A stretch of 64,000 bases of DNA from an uncultured Planktomarina sp. (lineage in GTDB: Bacteria; Pseudomonadota; Alphaproteobacteria; Rhodobacterales; Rhodobacteraceae): NCBI GenBank assembly GCA_905182535.1, contig CAJJBZ010000003.1:62001-126000 (forward strand). Direction: 5' to 3'. The translations under genes were made by a program, and so were the position numbers. This document shows positions 23,586-33,177 of this stretch, piece by piece. The notes under the pieces are model-generated. The model saw only the letters and a list, made by a program, of their open reading frames with translations. It was not told where the DNA came from and ran no database searches. Positions within the stretch are counted from its first letter, which is position 1, and each line of letters begins with the position of its first letter.

Positions 23586-24067
23586 CGGCTGATCTCCTTC
23601 AGATATGTTCGAAGCCCGACACGGGCCACTATGAAGGGCGTTGTCCTTTGGGCGAACCCCGACAGGCATCCCCTTACGAGGGCCACCAACACCAATAGAG
23701 GGCAATGCCAGCCAATCTATTTAATGTCAAGAAGGGAAGTAAGGCTAAGGGCTTCAGCGGGTCAAAAACCATCCGAAACGTGTACTCCAAACTACCTTTG
23801 TCCTGAAAAACAAAGAGGAGCGCCTTACAGCACTCCTCCTTCATCAATATTCCTTGCGGGGAAATTGGGTCGCAGAGCGTTGCGTCCACTTCTCTATGAG
23901 ATCCCAGGATCACAATGGTGGCGTATTGGCCCAGCTTGTCTTCACTGCTCAGTCTTGCGCTGATTTAAACTTACCGATTCGTAACAGAGGTAATTCGACT
24001 TGTGAATCCCCTTTGCTACATTCTTTCTAAAAAAATGCTCCGACCCAGAGTGCGTTTGACAGAGATC
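23586..24067. other. Intergenic region upstream of rpsD
   Basis: About 480 bases between the helicase 3' end and rpsD. It holds the minus-strand terminator at 23806-23838 and, below it, the presumed rpsD promoter and leader (23586-23805). No coding frame with recognisable features was seen. Confidence 0.5.
23806..23838 (-). terminator. Intrinsic terminator after the DEAD-box helicase
   Basis: On the minus strand GAGGAGTGC, a six-base loop and GCGCTCCTC form a 9-bp stem with one G-T pair, followed directly by TTTGTTTTT. The shape is classic and it separates the helicase transcript from rpsD. Confidence 0.8.
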
Positions 24068-26101
24068 TTAAGCAGGTTTGCGCTTTGGCTTACCCGGATC
24101 AAATTTCTGTTTGCTCACGTTGGGTGGCGCTTACCCAACTTCAGATTTGCCTTATCAGCATATTTTGCAGCCTTTCCGCCAGGCTTTCCACCAGGCTTTC
24201 CACCAGGCTTACCACCAGGCTTACCAGCAAACTTAGACGGCTTGCCTGCATATGGCTTGGAGGCACCTACAGCAGCACTTGGCTTCTTCTTAAAAGTTTC
24301 CACCACACCCTCAGGGCGAGCCTGTGCTGCAGTCTTAGCCTTATACTTTGGCTTACTCTCTCCCGCATAAGGTTTGCCCTCACTTGGCTTTGGCTTGCGT
24401 TGCTTTGGGCTTGGCGCATCGTTCCACTCAATTGGACCACTAGGCTTTTCTTTAGCACGTGGCTTTTTGTCGGCCCAAGGCTTTGGTGAGCTTGATCGCT
24501 CATAAGGCACATCCGCCGGGGGGCCTTTCAATTCCGTAACAACCGCATTGTCTTCGGCGGTCATATTTGGACCCAAGGCTTTTTTAAAACCTTCAACGCT
24601 GGCCAAGTTTGATCTCAAAGAAAGAAGCGTCTGGATGAATTTTAATCGCCCCAATATCATGTTTTGTAATTCCACCAGCGTTACAGATCATAGGCAGCAA
24701 GCGTCCAGGAACCGTACCTGACGCACGACCACCGGGAACAGAGAACCAGATGGTTGGCCCAAAATCAGCAGCACGTCTTGGCTTGGCGTCTTTGGCGTCA
24801 CGGGAATCTACCGCTGAAAGCTCTTCCGGTGCCGATTGCTTGGCGGTGTAGATTCGCAAATATGCAGCAGCCACTTGAATTGGACTAAAGTGGGACAACA
24901 ACTCATCAACAGCCACTTGATCCTTTTCATTAATCTCTTCATGCCAAGCTGGATCAGCCAATAAACGTTCACGGTCTTTGGCTGTCACCTCATCCGCAGA
25001 TGGCGGCACAGCCCATTCTGCTGTAACTTTTGCACCCTGCAAAATTCGCTCAGCTTTACGGCGCGCCGATGGTGGCACGATTAGAGCGGAGATCCCTTTG
25101 CGACCGGCCCGGCCCGTTCTACCAGAACGGTGCATCAGAATTTCATAGTTAGTGGGCAACTCGGCATGTACCACCAGATCAAGGTTTGGCAAATCAATGC
25201 CACGGGCGGCCACATCAGTGGCCACACAAATCCGCGCACGTCCATCGCGCATGGCTTGCAAAGCATGAGACCGCTCAGCCTGGCTCAATTCACCCGAAAG
25301 GCTCACGACAGAGAAGCCACGATTTGACAGGCGAGTAGTTAGGCGATTCACCATCACACGAGTATTGGCAAAGACCAACGCGTTTGGCGCTTCATAGAAC
25401 CGCAAAACGTTAATGATAGCATTTTCCATATCACGCGCCGAAACGCTCAAAGCCCTGTATTGAATGTCAGTGTGCTGCGATTTCTCTGCTACAGTCGACA
25501 CGCGCACCGCATTTTTTTGATAAGATTTCGCCAGTGTCGCGATAGATTTTGGCACAGTAGCCGAAAACATTAAGGTGCGACGAGTTTCAGGCGCATGGCC
25601 CAAAATAAATTCCAGATCGTCTTTGAACCCCATACTAAGCATTTCATCGGCTTCATCCAGGATCACAGCCCTCAATTCCGACAGATCAATGGATTTGCGC
25701 ATGATGTGATCGCGCAGGCGACCCGGTGTTGCCACAACTATGTGCGCACCTCGTTCGAGAGTGCGGCGCTCATCACGCATGTCCATACCACCCACACAGG
25801 AGGCCATCGTTGCGCGTGCTTCAGCGTAGAGCCATTGCAGTTCACGTTTCACTTGCAAAGCTAGTTCACGGGTTGGTGCAATAACCAAGGCCAAAGGTTT
25901 GGCGGCACGTACAAATACCTCATCTTCACCCAACAGGCTATCACCAATTGCAAGGCCGAAGCCCACAGTTTTACCAGATCCAGTTTGGGCAGAGACTAGC
26001 AAATCAGCATCTGCCAATTCGGAGGCAGTCACGGCGGTTTGGACAGGAGTCAAAGTTTCGTAGCCGCGCTTTTGCAGCGCGTCAGCTAGAGCTTGTTTCA
26101 C
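24068..26101 (-). CDS. DEAD-box ATP-dependent RNA helicase with basic GKPG-repeat tail (frameshifted)
   Basis: DeaD/CsdA-like helicase. Seen in order: TPVQT (Q motif), AQTGSGKTVGF (I), APTRELALQ (Ia), ATPGRLRDHI, ILDEADEMLSMGF (II), FSATVP (III), VATDVAARGIDLP (V) and HRSGRTGRAGRKG (VI). A DbpA-type RNA-binding module (TIWFSVPGGRASGTVPGRLL) lies near residues 445-495. The frame breaks at about 24605; removing one base continues into a Lys/Pro/Gly-rich tail. A second one-base repair near 24120 would move the stop from 24115 to 24068, giving the basic ending KFDPGKPKRKPA; this second point is less certain. The protein probably acts in ribosome assembly or cold-stress RNA unwinding. Confidence 0.9.
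24179..24226 (-). repeat. Four tandem 12-bp repeats in the helicase tail
   Basis: Units CCAGGCTTTCCA (twice) and CCAGGCTTACCA (twice) follow each other without spacing at 24179, 24191, 24203 and 24215. They encode four GKPG repeats, flanked by further FAGKP and GGKAAKY residues. The repeat is in-frame and is a likely site of copy-number change between strains. Confidence 0.9.
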
Positions 26102-26278
26102 AAGGATATCTTTCTATGTCATCCGGGCGCTGCAGCCCCCCATGGACCGACAAACCCCAAGAAGCCCTTTCAATGAGCCTCGATGAGGCGCGGGTAGGCC
26201 ATTTTAGCTAAGAAGTATAGAGGCGACACAAAAATAGCTATTTCGGGCACACTCGAGCAAGCTGCAATCACAGCGCAC

Positions 26279-26638
26279 TCACTTAGGTCGTGCGCGACGT
26301 TTTTTATGGGCTGCAAACAGCAGTGGTGCCAATATCAAGCGATACACCATCGAGAAAATCGCCTTGATTGGCTTAAATTTCACGATCAAAGCAAGCACCC
26401 TAAAATAGGGCAGCCTCTGCCAAAGAGCTAAGAAAGCATCTACACCAACTACCAAATTTTCCCCACGCCTTGCATGCAATTGCTGTGCGGCTTGATCTTC
26501 GGTCAGGCCCCAAACGGCAGCGATATCCGGTGTAAGTTTAATATACTCAACATCATCGCCAGAAAGACTTTGGTAATGATCAATCTCACGCCTGCATATA
26601 GGGCATTCTGCATTATATAGGACTTCTAAACTGGCCAT
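26279..26638 (-). CDS. DCC-family thiol-disulfide oxidoreductase-like protein (DUF393)
   Basis: Small protein of 119 residues beginning ASLEVLYNAECPICRREIDHY; the CPxC motif at about residues 13-16 and the following helix define the DCC (YuxK) family. A thioredoxin-like redox role is inferred. The C-terminus is hydrophobic, then strongly basic (AAHKKRRARPK). The next gene upstream on this strand is a cupin, 114 bases away; no functional link is clear. Confidence 0.8.
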   Translation of the reverse strand: MASLEVLYNAECPICRREIDHYQSLSGDDVEYIKLTPDIAAVWGLTEDQAAQQLHARRGENLVVGVDAFLALWQRLPYFRVLALIVKFKPIKAIFSMVYRLILAPLLFAAHKKRRARPK

Positions 26639-26752
26639 AATCTCGTCTACCCCGAAATATTAATTTTTGATATGTAGTGCGATAAGGCAAGCCTTCTAGG
26701 CTAAAAAGCTCTATGAATCACAAGAAAAGGCCTTAAGAAACTAAACCCAATT

Positions 26753-27088
26753 TTATTTAAGTTTAATATCAAAATGTTTGCGAATGGGCTCAATGATTTG
26801 CCAGGTCCCTTTGAAGCCGGGCTCTACAATAAAGGCGTCGCCAGCACCAAGTGCAACAGGACTTTCACCATCCGCGGTAATAATCAGTTTACCAGCAATA
26901 ATGTGCACAAACTCATAGTCGGTGTAGGTCGCATGATAGGAGCCTGGGGTTGCCTCCCAATAGCCAGAGATCATACTCTCATCATGACTGGTATAGAGTA
27001 TCCAGGTTTTCATCGTAGGCACCCCCTCAGTGACCACCCAACCGTCTAAATTATCAGTGATCGGAGTTACGTTTGTGATATCTTGCAT
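26753..27088 (-). CDS. Small cupin-domain protein
   Basis: About 111 residues from the ATG at 27088; a TTG 18 bases further out is possible. The sequence forms a single cupin barrel of the (R)-3-hydroxyacid/ethanolamine-utilisation type: GYWEATPGSYHATYTDYEFVHI, then AGDAFIVEPGFKGTWQI. The metal-binding set is weak: only one His (SYHATY) and a Glu are clear. Proteins of this DUF861-like group are often of unknown role; no substrate is proposed. Confidence 0.75.
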   Translation of the reverse strand: MQDITNVTPITDNLDGWVVTEGVPTMKTWILYTSHDESMISGYWEATPGSYHATYTDYEFVHIIAGKLIITADGESPVALGAGDAFIVEPGFKGTWQIIEPIRKHFDIKLK

Positions 27089-27239
27089 TTTACTAATATA
27101 ATTCAATTTTTATCATCCTATTAAAGAAAAATGTTGAGTAGAGGTCTGACCATTTGATATATTCTCAGCAATACAGTGATGGAACACAAACCTTATTAAA
27201 AATTAAGAGGTCACAAAACGTCCGCTCCATCACGCAACT

Positions 27240-27268
27240 GAAACCACAACCCCCTAGGGTTGGGTTTC
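27240..27268 (-). terminator. Hairpin downstream of nrdJ, possible terminator
   Basis: GAAACC-A-CAACCC (27240-27252) pairs with GGGTTGGGTTTC (27257-27268) with one bulged A and a CCTA loop. It lies 33 bases after the nrdJ stop. No T-tract follows on the minus strand, so it may act with Rho or only stabilise the 3' end. Confidence 0.45.
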
Positions 27269-27301
27269 ATTCGTGAAAGCTTGGGAAGCCGACCTAGATT
27301 T

Positions 27302-29563
27302 TCAACCACACTTAGAATAGCCGCAGCTGCCACATGTCATGCAGCCCTCAACCATGCGCAAATCGAACTGACCGCAGCTAGAGCAAGAGGCTCCACGTGA
27401 CTGGTTGAGATTAACCACTTCCGCTTGCGGATCAACCTTGAGACCCATGCCCTCGCCGGCAATAAAGCCCGTATTGATCATGTGATGCTCGATCACGCCA
27501 CCAATAGCCGCCAAGATTGATGGAATATACTTCCCATCCACCCAAGCCCCACCACGTGGATCGAATACCGCTTTTAGCTCCTCAACGACAAAGCTTACAT
27601 CACCACCACGCCGAAACACGGCTGAAATCATCCGCGTTAAAGCCACAGTCCAAGCGAAGTGCTCCATATTTTTAGAGTTGATAAACACCTCAAACGGACG
27701 GCGATGTCCATTGAGCAACAAATCATTCACCGTGATATAAATCGCATGTTCGCTGTCAGGCCATTTTACCTTGTAAGTTTGGCCTTCCAAAGCTTCAGGA
27801 CGGCTCAACGGCTCATTGATATAAACCACATCAGCGCCCATATCAATTTCAGGTGTATTTTCACTCTCGGAAGATACGGACAAAACAGATCCGGTTACCG
27901 CATTTGGGCGATACGTTGTGCAGCCCTTACACCCTTGATCCCAAGCTGCCATATAAACATCTTTGAAAGCTTCAAAACTGATGTCCTCTGGGCAGTTAAT
28001 AGTTTTAGAAATTGAGCTATCCACCCATTTCTGGGCCGCCGCTTGCATGCGTACATGCTCCAATGGCGCCAAGGTTTGAGCATTTACAAAGTAATCTGGC
28101 AATTCAGCGTCGCCCATTTTGTCACGCCACATTTGTACAGCGTAATCGATTACTTCTTCTTCAGTGCGCGATCCATCTTTTTGCAGCACTTTTCGGGTAT
28201 AGGCATAGGCAAACACGGGCTCAATACCAGAGGATACATTGCCCGCATAAAGGCTAATCGTGCCAGTTGGCGCGATGCTGGTCAGCAATGCGTTACGAAT
28301 ACCATGCTCAGCAATCAAATCCCGTACATCTGCATCCATATCCTGCATTGCGCCACTGGCCAAATAGCCCCCAGCGTCAAACAAAGGAAACGCACCTTTT
28401 TCTTTGGCAAGGTCCACAGAGGCTAAATAGGCAGCACGCGCAATTTGATGCATCCAAGTCTCAGTTTGCACCGCCGCCTCTTCCGAACCATAACGCAGTC
28501 CAACCATCAGCAATGCGTCTGCAAGACCCGTAACACCAAGGCCAATCCGACGTTTGGCTTCAGCTTCAAGCCGTTGAGCCTCCAGTGGGAAGCGACTAGC
28601 GTCAACCACATTGTCCATCATCCGAACTGCAGTTGCTACCAAATCAGCCATTGCCGCCTCATCAAGCTTCGCACCCCTGGCAAAAGGCTTGGAGACTAAC
28701 CGCGCCATATTGACCGAGCCCAGCAAACAAGCACCGTAAGGTGGCAAAGGTTGTTCCCCACAAGGGTTGGTAGCAGCTATAGTTTCGCAATAACTCAGGT
28801 TATTGGCCTTGTTGATCCGATCAATGAAAATCACACCAGGCTCTGCAAATTCAAATGTGGAGCTCATAATCTGATCCCACAGATCTACAGCCTTCATAGT
28901 TTTGAAAACTTCACCCTCAAACACCAAACACCATGAACTATCGGACTTTACAGCATCCATAAACGCGTCAGTGACCAAGACAGATACGTTAAACATCCGC
29001 AAACGCGCAGGGTCGCGTTTTGCAGTAATGAAATCCAAAATATCAGGATGGTCACAGCGCATTGTGGCCATCATTGCCCCACGGCGACTACCCGCCGACA
29101 TAATGGTGCGGCACATCGCATCCCACACATCCATAAAGGACAACGGGCCAGACGCATCCGCCGCGACGCCCTTTACCTTCGCGCCTTTCGGACGAATGGT
29201 TGTAAAATCATAACCAATGCCACCACCTTGCTGCATGGTAAGCGCTGCCTCTTTAAGCATTTCAAAGATCCCGCCCATACTATCTGGGATAGTGCCCATA
29301 ACAAAACAGTTGAACAATGTCACACTGCGTTCGGTACCCGCCCCGGCTGTAATACGGCCCGCTGGCAGAAATTTGAAATCTGAAAGAGCATCAAAAAATT
29401 TGGGCTCCCAAGCTTCGGGAGAAGCTTCGACTGAAGCCAAAGCGCCAGCAATACGATGCCAGCTGTCTTCAACGGTGTTATCAATGGGAGTTCCATCCGC
29501 TTGTTTGAAACGGTATTTCATGTCCCAAATTTGTTCGGCGATAGGGGCAGCAAAGCGAGTCAT
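27302..29563 (-). CDS. nrdJ: Class II (adenosylcobalamin-dependent) ribonucleoside-diphosphate reductase
   Basis: Makes deoxyribonucleotides using vitamin B12, independent of oxygen. It is 753 residues. TLFNCFVMG near residue 84 carries the first redox Cys; AATNPCGEQPLPPYGACLLG contains the NPCGE radical-site motif; TSIAPTGTISLYAG is the phosphate-binding loop. The C-terminal CSSCGQFDLR and CMTCGSCGYSKCG cysteines form the zinc ribbon and redox tail typical of NrdJ. The protein is full length. No B12 riboswitch or clear NrdR box was seen upstream. Confidence 0.95.
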   Translation of the reverse strand: MTRFAAPIAEQIWDMKYRFKQADGTPIDNTVEDSWHRIAGALASVEASPEAWEPKFFDALSDFKFLPAGRITAGAGTERSVTLFNCFVMGTIPDSMGGIFEMLKEAALTMQQGGGIGYDFTTIRPKGAKVKGVAADASGPLSFMDVWDAMCRTIMSAGSRRGAMMATMRCDHPDILDFITAKRDPARLRMFNVSVLVTDAFMDAVKSDSSWCLVFEGEVFKTMKAVDLWDQIMSSTFEFAEPGVIFIDRINKANNLSYCETIAATNPCGEQPLPPYGACLLGSVNMARLVSKPFARGAKLDEAAMADLVATAVRMMDNVVDASRFPLEAQRLEAEAKRRIGLGVTGLADALLMVGLRYGSEEAAVQTETWMHQIARAAYLASVDLAKEKGAFPLFDAGGYLASGAMQDMDADVRDLIAEHGIRNALLTSIAPTGTISLYAGNVSSGIEPVFAYAYTRKVLQKDGSRTEEEVIDYAVQMWRDKMGDAELPDYFVNAQTLAPLEHVRMQAAAQKWVDSSISKTINCPEDISFEAFKDVYMAAWDQGCKGCTTYRPNAVTGSVLSVSSESENTPEIDMGADVVYINEPLSRPEALEGQTYKVKWPDSEHAIYITVNDLLLNGHRRPFEVFINSKNMEHFAWTVALTRMISAVFRRGGDVSFVVEELKAVFDPRGGAWVDGKYIPSILAAIGGVIEHHMINTGFIAGEGMGLKVDPQAEVVNLNQSRGASCSSCGQFDLRMVEGCMTCGSCGYSKCG

Positions 29564-29674
29564 AAACTATTCCACAGATAAGCGATTAAATAAGACTTTA
29601 AAATACGCTTAGGGCGCCAAAAGGTCAACTTGTATCCTGCATGAAAATCTGTTCATTTGCCGCATAGGCACAAC

Positions 29675-30120
29675 ATGTGGGGTAGCAATTTGTCAAAGAC
29701 CATAAACTTGGTAAAATTAAGTGTTGGCACTGAAACCGTCGCGAACCTAGCAGATTGGCAGGCAAGCCCTATGGCACAAACCCGTGACAACTGCCCAGAC
29801 ATATCACACGCATGTGGCCAAAACGCGGTGAAGAGCTACTGAATGGTGGTTCAATCTATTGGGTAATCAAAGGTGTAGTCCTCTGTAGACAAACAGTTTT
29901 GAGGTTGGACGAGGTTACCGGATCCGATGGAATTAGGCGTTGTGCCATTGTGTTGGACCCTCAGCTTGTGCCAGTCGCGGCCACGCCCAAACGCGCGTTT
30001 CAAGGTTGGCGCTATTTGCAGACTACAGACGCACCGCCAGACCTGAGCCAATCGCGACCAAATGATGATGACCTACCACCAGAGCTACAGGCGGCATTGG
30101 CCAGCATCGGAATTCTTTAA
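29675..30120 (+). CDS. DUF1489 family protein (frameshifted)
   Basis: Conserved alphaproteobacterial protein of unknown function, about 148 residues. The N-terminal part (KTINLVKLSVGTE, LADWQ) and C-terminal part (MWPKRGEELLNGGSIYWVIKG, VLCRQTVLRLDE) lie in different frames. Restoring one base near 29792 gives DNWPRHITRMWPKR, matching the expected family text. The start is uncertain: the ATG at 29675 or the TTG at 29690 (SKTINLVKL). It is divergent from nrdJ. Confidence 0.82.
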
Positions 30121-30223
30121 GCACTTGACACTTCTCAGCACTTTCAGGTCTTCTTCGTTCGAGGTCTCACAGGCTATTGCAACGCCGCCAACTGATAGAT
30201 CCAACAGCATAGGGAGCGTAGAG

Positions 30224-31435
30224 ATGCAGCGCGCAAATTCAAAATTCGGCCTGATGACCACAGCAATTCACGCAGGTGAAGCGCCAGATCCCACCACGGG
30301 GGCTTCGGCCCCCGCATTGCACATGTCCTCAACTTTTGTGACTGATCAGGTAGCAGGATTTTCAGCCCATGACCTCGAAGATGATGGTAATTTTCTCTAT
30401 GCCCGCTGGGGTAATCCAACCGTGCAAATGCTAGAACAAAAATTGGCTGGTTTGGAAGGAGTTGAAGATTGTATATGCTTGGCCTCAGGCATGGCCGCTG
30501 CAACAGCAATTTTTCTGACCTTTCTGTCCGCAGGCGATCATGCAGTGATTTCAGATGTCAGCTATGCCGGTGTGGCCGAGCTGGCCCGCGACACCTTGCC
30601 AAGATTTGGCATTGCGGTGAGCCTTGTTGATATGTCTGATCTGGCCGCCGTAGCGGCGTCTCTGCGCCCCAGCACAAAACTGGTACACACAGAATCTCCA
30701 GTCAATCCCATTGGCAGACTCACAGATTTGGCCGCAGTCTCCAAACTAGCTCACAAAGCTGGGGCCTTGGTTAGCTGTGACGCCACCTTTGCCTCACCTT
30801 TAGGGCAAAGATCTGCATTTTTAGGTATTGACCTCATCATGCATTCGGTCACCAAATATGTTGGTGGACATGGCGATGCCGTTGGCGGCGCCGTCGCCGG
30901 GCGCAGGGAGTTGATTTCACAAATTAGAGGCGAAAGTGCGATCCATCATGGTGGCGTAATGTCACCTTTCAACGCCTGGCTGGTGGCCCGCGGCCTATCC
31001 CTGCTACCGCTACGCATGACGGCGCATGAAGCCGGTGCTCAGGCCCTAGCTGAATGGCTGGAAGCTCAGCCGCTAGTGAACCGTGTGATCTACCCCGGCC
31101 TGCCTAGTCATCCACAACATGCGCTGGCTCAAAGACAAATGACCAATAACTCTGGAATGATTAGCTTTCAAGTGGGCAACGCCGCCACCGGCCGCAAAAT
31201 TGCGCAACAGATGATCGATCGTTTAGAGATTATCCACTATGCTGTTTCTCTGGGCCACCACCGCAGCCTAATTTTTTGGATGGAGACACAAGGCCTGATG
31301 GATACATCTTTCCGACTGTCCGGAGCTCAACTAGAAAGTTATCGGAGCTATGGCGGCGATGGCGTGTTTCGCATGTCAGTTGGCTTGGAAAATCCCGAAG
31401 ACTTGATCAGAGATCTAGCAACTGCTTTGTCCTAG
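30224..31435 (+). CDS. PLP-dependent trans-sulfuration enzyme (cystathionine gamma-synthase / methionine gamma-lyase family)
   Basis: Cys/Met metabolism PLP enzyme of 403 residues from the ATG at 30224 (GGGAG ribosome site). Seen are TTAIHAGEAPDP near the N-terminus, YARWGNPTV, LASGMAAATA, and the Schiff-base lysine in MHSVTKYVGGHGD. The frame extends 54 codons upstream without family similarity. Members catalyse gamma- or beta-elimination or replacement at cystathionine, O-acylhomoserine or methionine; the exact reaction is not decidable here. Downstream hisG converges with a 21-base overlap of the two 3' ends. Confidence 0.88.
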   Translation: MQRANSKFGLMTTAIHAGEAPDPTTGASAPALHMSSTFVTDQVAGFSAHDLEDDGNFLYARWGNPTVQMLEQKLAGLEGVEDCICLASGMAAATAIFLTFLSAGDHAVISDVSYAGVAELARDTLPRFGIAVSLVDMSDLAAVAASLRPSTKLVHTESPVNPIGRLTDLAAVSKLAHKAGALVSCDATFASPLGQRSAFLGIDLIMHSVTKYVGGHGDAVGGAVAGRRELISQIRGESAIHHGGVMSPFNAWLVARGLSLLPLRMTAHEAGAQALAEWLEAQPLVNRVIYPGLPSHPQHALAQRQMTNNSGMISFQVGNAATGRKIAQQMIDRLEIIHYAVSLGHHRSLIFWMETQGLMDTSFRLSGAQLESYRSYGGDGVFRMSVGLENPEDLIRDLATALS

Positions 31436-32134
31436 CCTTGCATCCGGTTGGGCGGGCTGAGGCGTATTCAGGACCTTATCAATCAAGGCGCTACAGTCTC
31501 CCCGTGCAACTTTTGAATGCCACAGGGTAGCTTGGGATTTCAAAACCAAACCATCTTCCAAAATGCGCAGATGATTAGCTTCAATAGTAGCACCCGTACT
31601 GGTGATATCTGCGATCGCTTCAGCGGTTTCATTTTTTACGGCCCCCTCAGTAGCGCCTTGGCTATCGACCAACTGATAATCAGCCACCCCTTGCTCAGTC
31701 ATGAATTGACGTATCAAGCGGTGATATTTGGTGGCAACTCGGAGACGGAACCCATGCTCTGCCCGAAAGCGGGCCGCAATGGCGTCCAAATCATGTAGGC
31801 AGGTCACGTCGCGCCACCAGGCAGGCACAGCAATGATTAAATTTGCAAGTCCAAAACCCATCTCAGCCACTGGGGAAACTACATCAGACCAATTAGCCAA
31901 TTTTTCATGCACTAAGTCTGTACCAGTCACGCCCATGTGCAAACGACCCGCAGCCAGCTCACGCGGGATTTCTCCAGCGGACAAAAGCACTAATTCAATG
32001 CCTACCAAACCGTCTACGCGCCCAACATATTCACGATCCGATCCAGATTTTGACAATTTCACGCCTCGCATAGAAAACCAATCGAAAGTCTCTTGCATCA
32101 ACCGCCCTTTGGACGGGACACCCAATTTGATCAT
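31415..32134 (-). CDS. hisG: ATP phosphoribosyltransferase, short catalytic form
   Basis: First enzyme of histidine synthesis: joins ATP and PRPP. The protein has 239 residues, the short HisG type that lacks the regulatory domain and needs HisZ, which is encoded directly upstream and overlaps by four bases. LGVPSKGRLMQETFDWF starts the periplasmic-binding-like fold, and DITSTGATIEANHLRIL is the PRPP loop. The C-terminus converges with the 3' end of the trans-sulfuration gene. Confidence 0.94.
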   Translation of the reverse strand: MIKLGVPSKGRLMQETFDWFSMRGVKLSKSGSDREYVGRVDGLVGIELVLLSAGEIPRELAAGRLHMGVTGTDLVHEKLANWSDVVSPVAEMGFGLANLIIAVPAWWRDVTCLHDLDAIAARFRAEHGFRLRVATKYHRLIRQFMTEQGVADYQLVDSQGATEGAVKNETAEAIADITSTGATIEANHLRILEDGLVLKSQATLWHSKVARGDCSALIDKVLNTPQPAQPDARLGQSSC

Positions 32135-33177
32135 AATAGATCTCCATCAGACAAACGCAGGGTGAATTCAGGTCGAATAATACCGCCCACCGCCGGAAAG
32201 TCGCGCCCCTGCCCCAAAACCCGAGTTAGCGCATCATAACGTCCGCCAGACGCAACCGCCGGCCATCCAGCCTGGTCGGCATAAAAGCCAAATACAAAAC
32301 CATCGTAATATTCCATGGCCGTTAGGCCATAAGCAGCCTCGAAACCGATCTGCGCCACATCCACACCAGCCTCCGTTAATGCACTTAATCGAGCCGACAT
32401 ATGATCCACCGCGGAGGCAATCGAAGGTAGCCTCTGCACCAAAAACTGCAACTGCGCAAAGGCTGCCGGCAAGTTACCACGAATTGCCAACAAATCATTT
32501 AAAGCATCTATTTCAGACTGAGGTATCGGTGGCGCCAAGGCTTCATCAGCTAATTGCTCCAAGCGCTCGTTTACATCTGAGGCATATCGCAACCCAATTA
32601 GTTGGCCACCAGCCCCCAGAACCTTCTCTTTTACCGGTTGGGAAAAACGCAAGAGCAAGGACTGAAACCGCAAAGGCCGCCAAACGTGACGTTTCAGTGC
32701 GGATTTGCGAGCATTTGAGGTTGTAAGGCCCTCAATAGCTGCGATCAGAAGCCCAACATCACCTGTTGAAGCTGTGAGGCCAAGTGGGGTAAGGATTTGA
32801 TGAAATAGAGCAAAAACTTCGGCTTCAATCTCATCTGCTGGGCCACAGTCAAATACTTCATAGCCCACTTGTTCACTTTGCGCCGCGCGGCCAGAGCCAG
32901 TGTCTTGAGAACGAAACACTGGGCCAGCATATGTATAGCGAGCAGGTTCTGCGCTTTCAGCCATATGGCGTTGCACAACAGGCACCGTAAAATCAGGTCG
33001 CAGCATTTGCTCACCATGAAGAAAATCTGAAGTCACATAGGCCCGCGCACGCACATCTTCACCATAAAGATCCAAAAGCACGTCCGCAGGCTGTAAAATA
33101 TCAGCCTCAACGCGAATAGCCCCAGCGGATTGGAACACCGTCAAAAGCCGAGCTGTTTCTCCGCGCAATTGGCTCAT
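32131..33177 (-). CDS. hisZ: ATP phosphoribosyltransferase regulatory subunit
   Basis: HisRS paralogue without aminoacylation function that forms an octamer with short HisG. The frame opens further upstream, but the ATG at 33177 ([11 protein letters not shown]) is supported by length (348 residues) and by the overlap with the hisS stop. Class II synthetase motif 2 is recognisable ([23 protein letters not shown]). The true HisRS lies next to it, so the two paralogues are neighbours. Confidence 0.92.
   Translation of the reverse strand: MSQLRGETARLLTVFQSAGAIRVEADILQPADVLLDLYGEDVRARAYVTSDFLHGEQMLRPDFTVPVVQRHMAESAEPARYTYAGPVFRSQDTGSGRAAQSEQVGYEVFDCGPADEIEAEVFALFHQILTPLGLTASTGDVGLLIAAIEGLTTSNARKSALKRHVWRPLRFQSLLLRFSQPVKEKVLGAGGQLIGLRYASDVNERLEQLADEALAPPIPQSEIDALNDLLAIRGNLPAAFAQLQFLVQRLPSIASAVDHMSARLSALTEAGVDVAQIGFEAAYGLTAMEYYDGFVFGFYADQAGWPAVASGGRYDALTRVLGQGRDFPAVGGIIRPEFTLRLSDGDLL

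Noticed and set aside
30121..30223. Possible SAM-responsive riboswitch ahead of the trans-sulfuration gene (GCTATTGCA in a 100-base leader)
   Set aside because: I could not form the P1 stem or find the GCTAAAAAGG-type 3' element of SAM-II, nor the SAM/SAH core. A covariance-model search would settle it.
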